From JBGPBY01 sp041481485 (lineage in GTDB: Bacteria; Acidobacteriota; Terriglobia; 20CM-2-55-15), in the NCBI GenBank assembly GCA_041481485.1, contig JBGPBY010000205.1, positions 1-11,784 of the forward strand: a stretch of 11,784 nt of DNA, in the 5' to 3' direction. The notes under the pieces are model-generated. The model searched no databases. It was not told the origin of the DNA and was given only the letters and a program-made list of their open reading frames with translations. Made by a program: the position numbers and the translations under genes. Shown in pieces: positions 6,633 through 11,784 of the stretch; positions within the stretch are counted from its first letter, which is position 1; the number at the start of each line of letters is the position of its first letter.

Positions 6633-7649
6633 ATGCAGAATGCGTGGCGTCGAATCATCTTTCTCCTGATATCCACAGTTTTCCTTCTCATGCTGGGAAT
6701 GCTGGGATTCCATTGGGTCGAGGGGTGGAATCTATTTGACTCGTTCTACATGACGCTGATGACCCTGACCACCGTCGGATATGGCGAAGTTCATCCACTG
6801 TCCACATCCGGGCGAGTTGTTGCTTCCGCATTGATGTTAGGCGGCGTCGCAATGGTGTTTATCTCATTTGGAGTTATCGTCGATATCATTATCAAGCTTG
6901 AACTCGCCGACACGTTCGGCCGCAAGTGGAGACAGCGCATGATCGACAAATTGAACGATCACTACATTGTTTGCGGCGCCGGACGCGTGGGCCGCAGCGT
7001 GATTGGAGAAATCCGCCGGAACGGCGCTCCCGTAATTCTAATAGACAGTGACGCCAGCCGTGCCCAATGGGGCATTGAGGAAGGTATTCCGACGCTGGTT
7101 GCCGATGCCACCAAGGACGAAACACTGCAGCAGGCCAGAATCGCCCATGCCAGGGGTCTGGTCGCTGCGATCAGCAGCGATGCCGAAAATGTCTATGTGG
7201 CTTTGTCGGCGCGGGTTCTCAACCCCAATCTGATCATCTCGGCTCGCGCTTCGGATGAACAGGCCGAAGAAAAGCTCAAGCGAGCCGGAGCCACAACCGT
7301 ATTCACGCCGTACCGTTTTATCGGACATCGGCTCGCGCAGTCGCTGCTACGGCCGCACGTCATGAGTTTTCTGGATGTGGCTTCGGCATTTTCGGGCGGC
7401 GAGAATATCGAAATTGAAACCGAACAGCTGCACATTCCGAATGAAAGTCCCTTTTGCAATCAAACTCTCGAAGAGTCCCATGTGCGTCAAACTTACGGCC
7501 TGATTGTTCTCGCCCTGAAGAAAGCAGGTGGCCAGATGCTGTTCAATCCTGGAGGGACCACACGTGTGGAGGGCGGCGATGTGCTGATCGCCATGGGGGA
7601 ACGTTCGCAGTTGAAGCGGATCAATGAAGTATTAAAGGGTGTGAGTTGA
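6633..7649 (+). CDS. MthK-like potassium channel with RCK (TrkA-N / TrkA-C) domains
   Basis: The 338-residue protein is a two-helix potassium channel gated by a cytoplasmic RCK domain. TM1 is at about 8-26, the pore helix and selectivity filter TTVGYGE at 46-52, and TM2 at about 62-85. The TrkA-N Rossmann domain starts at about 110 with GAGRVGRS (115-122), followed by VILIDSD (134-140), the acidic end of the second strand that commonly contacts a nucleotide. The TrkA-C domain lies at about 255-335. I chose the ATG at 6633 because the protein starts directly with TM1. An in-frame ATG at 6402 would translate the hairpin repeat and is not credible. No Shine-Dalgarno sequence precedes 6633; a TATAAG at 6620-6625 would put transcription near the ATG, so a leaderless mRNA is possible. 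An internal start at 6939 could give a separate RCK subunit. Confidence 0.93.
   Translation: MQNAWRRIIFLLISTVFLLMLGMLGFHWVEGWNLFDSFYMTLMTLTTVGYGEVHPLSTSGRVVASALMLGGVAMVFISFGVIVDIIIKLELADTFGRKWRQRMIDKLNDHYIVCGAGRVGRSVIGEIRRNGAPVILIDSDASRAQWGIEEGIPTLVADATKDETLQQARIAHARGLVAAISSDAENVYVALSARVLNPNLIISARASDEQAEEKLKRAGATTVFTPYRFIGHRLAQSLLRPHVMSFLDVASAFSGGENIEIETEQLHIPNESPFCNQTLEESHVRQTYGLIVLALKKAGGQMLFNPGGTTRVEGGDVLIAMGERSQLKRINEVLKGVS
6928..6941 (+). promoter_or_regulatory. candidate internal ribosome site and start for a soluble RCK subunit
   Basis: GGAG at 6928-6931 lies 7 bases before the in-frame ATG at 6939, which encodes Met103 (MIDKLNDHYIVCGAG) between TM2 and the RCK domain. In archaeal MthK an internal start at Met107 in the same linker yields the soluble RCK subunits of the octameric gating ring (established). 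The geometry here is better than at the gene's own start. Use of this start is inference. Confidence 0.4.
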
Positions 7650-7700
7650 TTCATTACTGGAGTGGAAAACGCTCTCGTATTATTCGCGTCAACCTCTAAT

Positions 7701-7732
7701 GGGGCGATTGCCCTGGCAGGGGCAATTGCTCC
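7701..7732 (+). other. RNA hairpin downstream of the potassium channel gene
   Basis: Bases 7701-7713 pair with 7720-7732 over 13 continuous pairs around a 6-base loop if two G-U wobbles are allowed. On the opposite strand those two positions would be A-C mismatches, so the fold favours the plus-strand transcript, i.e. the channel mRNA 3' region. No T-tract follows, so it is not a standard intrinsic terminator. It may stabilise the mRNA end or be part of the repeat next to it. Confidence 0.5.
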
Positions 7733-7742
7733 GCTGAACCAC

Positions 7743-7773
7743 ATTCACACCTTGATTGACCCTGCCCCCTACA
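7743..7773 (-). repeat. degenerate GTAG-headed intergenic repeat, copy 2
   Basis: On the minus strand it begins TGTAGGGGGCAGGGTC and ends AAGGTGTGAAT. It aligns with 62-89 with small indels, sharing the 11-base attcacacctt block, gacc and the ccctaca end. Its GTAG head contains the TAG stop codon of the isoaspartyl peptidase gene (7769-7771), so the element abuts and overlaps the gene's 3' end. Confidence 0.5.
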
Positions 7774-8698
7774 GCTCTGCATAGATCCGGACCTGCGCAG
7801 GCTCGCCTTCCCGCTGCCACCCGCGATACATCCCTTCGCTATTGAACGGTGTGAAGATATTTCCGGTACGGTCGACTGCAACGACTCCGCCCGAACCGCC
7901 CAGCGCCGCAACCTGATGCAGCACCGCATCAGAGGCGGAGTCCAGCGATAGTCCCTTGTATTCCATTAAACAGGAGATTTCGTGCGCCGCGACCGTTCGC
8001 ACAAAAAATTCGCCATATCCCGTGCACGAAACCGCGCATGTTCGGTTATTCGCGTAAGTTCCGGCGCCAATGATTGCGGAGTCTCCGATTCGCGACCACC
8101 TCTTGTTCGTCAATCCGCCCGTGGAAGTTGCCGCGGCCAGATTGCCCTTTCCATCGAGGGCCGCCGCGCCGACGGTTCCCGTTTCGAGTTTCGAATGATC
8201 CAGCAGGGTCTCTTCCCGTGCGACAGCAACTTTCCATTGCTGATGGCGAAATTCACTGTAGAACCAGGTATCCGGCTTGAAAGACATGTTCAACTGTCTG
8301 GCAAACTCTTCGGCCCCCGAATCGCAAAGCATGACGAAGCCGGTCTTTTCCATAACGGCGCGAGCCAGTGCAATCGGGTTTTGAACGCCGCTGACACCAG
8401 CAACGGCACCGGCCTGAAGAGTATCGCCGCGCATTATTGAAGCGTCCATTTCATGAGTGCCGGCATGGTTGAAGACTGAACCTCTCCCTGCATTGAACAG
8501 AATGTTGTTCTCGAGACAGATTACGGCTGCTTCAACCGCGTCCAGCGACGATCCTCCGGCGCTCAAAATGGCATGACCGCTCTGGAGCGCCGCAAGAAGG
8601 CCGGATCGGTATTCGGCTTCCAATTCGCCGGTCATTGCCGTACGCGGGATTGCACCTGCGCCGCCGTGGACGGCGATCGCGAATGATTCTCGTGCCAT
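7769..8698 (-). CDS. isoaspartyl peptidase / L-asparaginase (plant-type, Ntn-hydrolase)
   Basis: The 309-residue precursor should cleave itself before Thr175 into alpha and beta chains and hydrolyse isoaspartyl dipeptides and/or asparagine. Evidence: AVHGGAGAIPR near the N-terminus (9-19), AVEAAVICLENN and NAGRGSV (69-75), the processing site GTVGAAALD (174-182) with nucleophile Thr175, and the substrate-binding stretch STGGLTNK..SRIGDSAIIGAGTYA (192-215). The second cluster, FFVRTVAAHE followed by GGSGGVVAVD (267-276), is also family-typical. Length is normal and there is no signal peptide, so it is cytoplasmic. I chose the ATG at 8698; GAGGA lies about 11 bases upstream, slightly far. The open frame continues upstream to 9256, but that part is antisense to the SPFH gene and has no family match. 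The stop is supplied by the repeat at 7743-7773. It is divergent from the SPFH gene. Confidence 0.92.
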   Translation of the reverse strand: MARESFAIAVHGGAGAIPRTAMTGELEAEYRSGLLAALQSGHAILSAGGSSLDAVEAAVICLENNILFNAGRGSVFNHAGTHEMDASIMRGDTLQAGAVAGVSGVQNPIALARAVMEKTGFVMLCDSGAEEFARQLNMSFKPDTWFYSEFRHQQWKVAVAREETLLDHSKLETGTVGAAALDGKGNLAAATSTGGLTNKRWSRIGDSAIIGAGTYANNRTCAVSCTGYGEFFVRTVAAHEISCLMEYKGLSLDSASDAVLHQVAALGGSGGVVAVDRTGNIFTPFNSEGMYRGWQREGEPAQVRIYAEL

Positions 8699-8800
8699 CA
8701 AATCCAAAGTCCTCTGCCACGCATCGAACAGGCATCCTGGAATGGACGCTGCGTCGTCATTGTGACACCATAGTCGGCGGCTCACAATACAGGAGGGCGA

Positions 8801-9856
8801 ATGGGTTTGATGGATTTCATTAAGGGACAGCTGATCGATATCATCGAATGGACCGATGATTCGCGCGACACGCTTTCGTTTCGCTATCCGGATATGGATA
8901 AGGAGATCAAGCGCGGAGCGCAGCTTATCGTTCGGGAATCCCAACTGGCTCAGTTTGTGTATCTCGGTCAATATGGAGATCTGTTCGGACCCGGAAAGCA
9001 CACGCTGACGACGGACAACATTCCCATTCTCACGTCCCTCAAAGGCTGGAAGTACGGCTTCGAGTCGCCATTTAAAGCCGATGTCTACTACATCAGCACG
9101 CGTTTGTTTACCGGCAACAAGTGGGGCACATCCAACCCTGTAATGATGCGGGATCAGGACTTCGGCATCATCCGGCTGCGCGCCTTCGGCACCTACGATT
9201 TCCGCATCGTCGATGCGCCGCGCTTTCTCAAGGAAGTTGCCGGCACAGACGATCACTTCCGCCTGGATGAGTTTGCAGACGTCATGCGCTCACGTATCGT
9301 CAGCGTCTTCAGCGAGGCACTGGCGACGAGCAAAGTTCCCGCCCTGGATCTGGCAACGCGATACAGCGAACTGGGTGAGGCTCTTCTCCCTCTGATCAAT
9401 CCGGCATTGAAGGAAAAGTACGGACTGGAAATGCCCACCTTTGTCATCGAGAACGTTTCCGTGCCACCCGAGGTCGAACAAAGCATCGACAAGCGATCGA
9501 GCATGGCTGCCGTGGGCAATCTGAATGACTATGTAAAGTTCCAGATGGCGCAGGGCTTTGAAACCGGACATGCCGGCGCAGGCGGCATTGGCGCGGAAAT
9601 GGCGGTAGGAATGGCGATGGCCAATCAGATGTTGAATCAGCCTGGCGGCATTTCCGGGCAAACGACGACGCCAGTTGCCGTCCCTGCACCCCAGGGGAAC
9701 CTGCCCGAAATTCTCACGCCGGCAGATGCGGCCAAAGCGCTCGGCGTTTCCGAAGCTGATGTTGTTGCGAGCCTTGAAGCGGGCGACCTGAAAGGCAAGA
9801 AGATCGGCACGCAGTGGCGCATCACGCGCGCACAGTTGACTCAATTCATGCAATGA
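8801..9856 (+). CDS. SPFH-domain protein (YdjI / virion-core-like family) with C-terminal excisionase-type HTH
   Basis: The 351-residue protein begins with the signature of the YdjI-like SPFH family (MGLMDFIKGQLIDIIEW, then RGAQLIVRESQLAQFVYLGQ, FGPGKHTLTT and KWGTSNPVMMRD). The SPFH domain extends to about residue 235 (VPPEVEQSIDKRSSM). There is no transmembrane helix, so membrane contact would be peripheral. A glycine/methionine-rich linker follows (about 253-300), then residues 303-351 match an excisionase/HTH_17-type winged helix: LTPADAAKALGVSEADV, EAGDLKGKKIG and WRITRAQLTQFM. Relatives more often end in a zinc ribbon, so this tail is unusual. AGGAGG at 8791-8796 gives a strong ribosome site. 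The stop overlaps the start of the next gene by 4 bases (ATGA), implying coupling. In B. subtilis YdjI acts with YdjG and PspA-type YdjF in membrane stress; a similar role here is inference. Confidence 0.9.
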   Translation: MGLMDFIKGQLIDIIEWTDDSRDTLSFRYPDMDKEIKRGAQLIVRESQLAQFVYLGQYGDLFGPGKHTLTTDNIPILTSLKGWKYGFESPFKADVYYISTRLFTGNKWGTSNPVMMRDQDFGIIRLRAFGTYDFRIVDAPRFLKEVAGTDDHFRLDEFADVMRSRIVSVFSEALATSKVPALDLATRYSELGEALLPLINPALKEKYGLEMPTFVIENVSVPPEVEQSIDKRSSMAAVGNLNDYVKFQMAQGFETGHAGAGGIGAEMAVGMAMANQMLNQPGGISGQTTTPVAVPAPQGNLPEILTPADAAKALGVSEADVVASLEAGDLKGKKIGTQWRITRAQLTQFMQ

Positions 9857-10926
9857 ACGTCGCCGAGGCCCGCGAAAAATTCCACTGCCCATCCTGCGGC
9901 GCAGAGGCCAATTGGAATCCCGCGAAACAGGCACTGATCTGCCCGTTTTGCGGCACGGAATCGCCGGCCGAATTGAAGACGCGCGGCGCCGATACCGAAA
10001 TCATCGAGCACGATCTCGTGGCCGCGCTGCGTAGTGTACCGGATGAAATGCGCGGCTGGAACGCGGACAAAACGTCCGTCCGCTGCCAAAGCTGTCAGGC
10101 GATTTCCGTTTTCGATGCCGCGAGAATCGGGCAACGCTGTGAGTTTTGCGGTTCAACCCAGCTTGTTCCTTACACTGAAGTCAAAGACGCGTTCCGGCCG
10201 GAATCTCTTCTGAAGATGAATATAGCGGAATCGGAGGCCAGAGAGCTCATCCGCCGGTGGTACGGAAAGCTTTGGTTTGCTCCGAATGCGCTCCGCACCA
10301 AAGCACTCACGGACACCGCGAGGGGAGTTTATCTGCCGTACTGGACTTTCGACGCACAAACCCACGCCTCCTGGACGGCAGAGTCGGGTTACTTTTATGT
10401 GACGTATGTCGGCAAGAACCGGGTTGTGAAGACGCGCTGGGAGCCTTCTTCCGGAGAACTGTCACACTTCTTCGACGATGAACTGGTGCCCGCATCCAGA
10501 GGAGTGCATGCCAATTGGCTCCGCGGCGTCGAACCGTTTCCAACCAAGGACCTGTTACCTTACGATCCGGGCTACCTTGCAGGTTGGACCGTGGAACGAT
10601 ACCAGATCGATCTGGTTGCGGCAGCGACCCTGTCCAGAAAACAAATGTGCGACGAACTGGAGCAGATGTGCAGCAAGCAGGTGCCCGGCGACACACAGCG
10701 AAACCTTCAAGTTCAGACGACATTCGACGATCAGAAATTCAAACACATTCTCGTGCCGGTTTGGCTGCTGACCTACACCTTCGGAGCAACGTCGTACCAG
10801 GTGGTCGTGAATGCAGTCACCGGAAGTATCGCGGGCGGCCGGCCGTGGAGCTGGATCAAGATTTCGTTGCTTGCGGCCGCCATTGCGATCGCTCTGATGA
10901 TTTTTGTTTCGCTGAATAACAAGTAA
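9853..10926 (+). CDS. tail-anchored zinc-ribbon protein (YdjG-like), partner of the SPFH protein
   Basis: The 357-residue protein has four CxxC knuckles forming two zinc ribbons: C12/C15 with C30/C33, and C78/C81 with C96/C99. A long middle domain (about 110-330: FRPESLLKMNIAESEARELIRRWYGKLWFAPN, GVYLPYWTFDAQTHASW, then VPVWLLTYTFG, YQVVVNAVTG) is typical of proteins often loosely named primosomal-protein-N'-like or TFIIB-type zinc-finger proteins. A single transmembrane helix at about 336-354 anchors it by the C-terminus with the zinc part in the cytoplasm. I chose the ATG at 9853, which overlaps the SPFH stop; the in-frame ATG at 9814 lies inside the SPFH gene. There is no separate ribosome site, so translation probably depends on the upstream gene. 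A membrane-bound recruiter of the SPFH protein, as proposed for YdjG, is the best guess (inference). Confidence 0.87.
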   Translation: MNVAEAREKFHCPSCGAEANWNPAKQALICPFCGTESPAELKTRGADTEIIEHDLVAALRSVPDEMRGWNADKTSVRCQSCQAISVFDAARIGQRCEFCGSTQLVPYTEVKDAFRPESLLKMNIAESEARELIRRWYGKLWFAPNALRTKALTDTARGVYLPYWTFDAQTHASWTAESGYFYVTYVGKNRVVKTRWEPSSGELSHFFDDELVPASRGVHANWLRGVEPFPTKDLLPYDPGYLAGWTVERYQIDLVAAATLSRKQMCDELEQMCSKQVPGDTQRNLQVQTTFDDQKFKHILVPVWLLTYTFGATSYQVVVNAVTGSIAGGRPWSWIKISLLAAAIAIALMIFVSLNNK

Positions 10927-10932
10927 CGAATT

Positions 10933-11646
10933 TCAGAGCCCGGATTCGGACATCCATCGCGCCACAGCGTTCAAGCCCGCATGAACGAGGCACGATCCGG
11001 ACGCTCCATCCCACCAGTCGACGGAAGTTCCACCAGGACCAAACGGCGCCTCCGCCATTCGCTTTGCCTGTGCGAGTTTGAGCGGCAATGCCGGATCGAT
11101 TTCTTTCGGTTCTGCCGCCTTCTGCAATTCCGCAATCAGCTGCTGGGACTGGTTCATATCCAGCATCGAAATTGCAGCGCCACAATGCGTACATGCCGAT
11201 GTCTTTGCAAGATCTACCGGCGCGCCACAACTTGAACAATGAACGCTCTGGATACTCAGGCGCATTTCGGCAATCTGTTCGGCAGACAAGGGACGAATGA
11301 AATTCTTTTCTTTCAGGAACTCGAAGAACCGGATGAATCGCCCGTGCTCCTGCGGACATCGCCAGTAACTGAAGCGCGTGTTTCGCGTCATGTCATTCGT
11401 GGAACGCAAGGTGGAAGTGCATCTCGGGCACTGCATAGTGTCCGAGAGGCCGACGGTACCCGATGCAGGATGATCCGCGATCCATTTCATCAGCTTCAGG
11501 ATCGAGCCGGCCGACAGCTTCAGACTTTCATACTTGTCGAACCAGAATCCCTGACAGGTGGAACACAGGTCAATGGTGAGAGGTGTAGTGAGATGGCCTT
11601 CCAGAGTCATCGGCGTCATCCCGGCTCTGCAGCCTGGGCAGTTCAT
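10933..11646 (-). CDS. zf-TFIIB-type multi-zinc-ribbon protein
   Basis: The protein of about 237 residues has a zf-TFIIB ribbon at the N-terminus (CPGC at 3-6, LCSTCQGFWFD at 27-37), a second set of ligands (CPRC at 73-76; Cys97 and possibly His101 in WRCPQEHGRF) and a third ribbon (CSSC at 137-140, CTHC at 152-155). The tail is charged and Ala-rich, then WWDGASGS. There is no signal peptide or membrane helix, so it is cytoplasmic. I chose the ATG at 11646 (MNCPGC) as the family-like start with a weak GGA before it; the ATG at 11670 would add 8 residues. The farther ATG at 11739 only translates the repeat arm (MRGHRPRLQ). It converges on the zinc-ribbon gene with 6 bases between stops. The neighbourhood suggests it works with the SPFH pair; its biochemical role is unknown. 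Confidence 0.82.
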   Translation of the reverse strand: MNCPGCRAGMTPMTLEGHLTTPLTIDLCSTCQGFWFDKYESLKLSAGSILKLMKWIADHPASGTVGLSDTMQCPRCTSTLRSTNDMTRNTRFSYWRCPQEHGRFIRFFEFLKEKNFIRPLSAEQIAEMRLSIQSVHCSSCGAPVDLAKTSACTHCGAAISMLDMNQSQQLIAELQKAAEPKEIDPALPLKLAQAKRMAEAPFGPGGTSVDWWDGASGSCLVHAGLNAVARWMSESGL

Positions 11647-11713
11647 GGATCCAGTAGAACACGTGGTCATGAAATGACAATTGAACAGTGAACATTGAAC
11701 ATTTCCCTGCCCC

Positions 11714-11784
11714 TGTAGGCGCGGTCTATGACCGCGCAATATTCATAGGCGAGAGATTGTGCGCGGTCATAGACCGCGCCTACA
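11714..11784. repeat. REP-like inverted doublet (BIME-like), copy 2, at the window edge
   Basis: The arms 11714-11738 and 11760-11784 are perfect 25-base inverted copies around a 21-base loop, and the window ends at the arm's last visible base. Each arm is GTAG followed by the nested palindrome gcgcggtctatgaccgcgc. The arms match those of the doublet at 3644-3716, whereas the loops differ. It lies upstream of the zf-TFIIB gene and creates an in-frame but spurious ATG at 11739. Confidence 0.87.

Noticed and set aside
8760..8788. Promoter-like TTGTGA, 17 bases, CACAAT before the SPFH gene
   Set aside because: Transcription would start at about 8795, inside the ribosome site at 8791-8796, so the geometry does not work for this gene.
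8699..9256. Open frame continuing the isoaspartyl peptidase upstream to a 495-residue protein
   Set aside because: Most of it is antisense to the SPFH gene, the added 186 residues match no domain, and the family N-terminus (AVHGGAGA) begins just after the ATG at 8698.

Overview
The window looks like chromosomal DNA of a GC-rich soil or sediment bacterium, most likely an Acidobacteriota member. The evidence is a kinase / ECF sigma factor pair of the type abundant in that phylum, with the kinase's short N-terminal helical domain; a small secreted glycine-zipper protein of a kind I associate with acidobacterial genomes; a Tat-exported molybdenum hydroxylase; and several palindromic intergenic repeats. 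The phylum assignment is inference, since no rRNA or marker gene is present.

Layout. Positions 1-155 hold no gene, only a perfect palindrome and a degenerate GTAG-headed repeat. On the minus strand, 2293-156 encodes a membrane-anchored Ser/Thr protein kinase followed 17 bases later by an ECF sigma factor. Divergent from the kinase, 2395-2829 encodes a small secreted protein. It meets tail to tail (4 bases apart) a PhzF-family enzyme on the minus strand (3613-2834). A REP-like inverted doublet (3644-3716) separates PhzF from a two-gene minus-strand operon (6336-3742) for a molybdenum hydroxylase of the isoquinoline-1-oxidoreductase type. Its small [2Fe-2S] subunit carries an in-frame amber codon inside the first cluster motif, so it is a pseudogene, a very recent mutation or a sequencing error. 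A 121-base long-hairpin repeat (6427-6547) follows, then a plus-strand MthK-like potassium channel with an RCK domain (6633-7649). A 119-base spacer with an RNA hairpin and a second GTAG-type repeat leads to a minus-strand isoaspartyl peptidase (8698-7769), whose stop codon lies inside that repeat.

The last third (8801-11646) is a membrane-stress-like module. An SPFH protein with a C-terminal excisionase-type helix-turn-helix overlaps by 4 bases a tail-anchored protein with four zinc knuckles. Converging on them is a zf-TFIIB-type multi-zinc-ribbon protein. The first two resemble the Bacillus subtilis YdjI/YdjG pair, but no PspA gene is visible here. The window ends in a second REP-like doublet (11714-11784) nearly identical to the one at 3644-3716.

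The two most notable points are the SPFH / zinc-ribbon module with an unexpected DNA-binding-like domain and the nested palindromic repeat family, which supplies false start codons (MRGHRPRLQ) and in one case a real stop codon. No CRISPR array, tRNA, rRNA, integrase or transposase gene was found.
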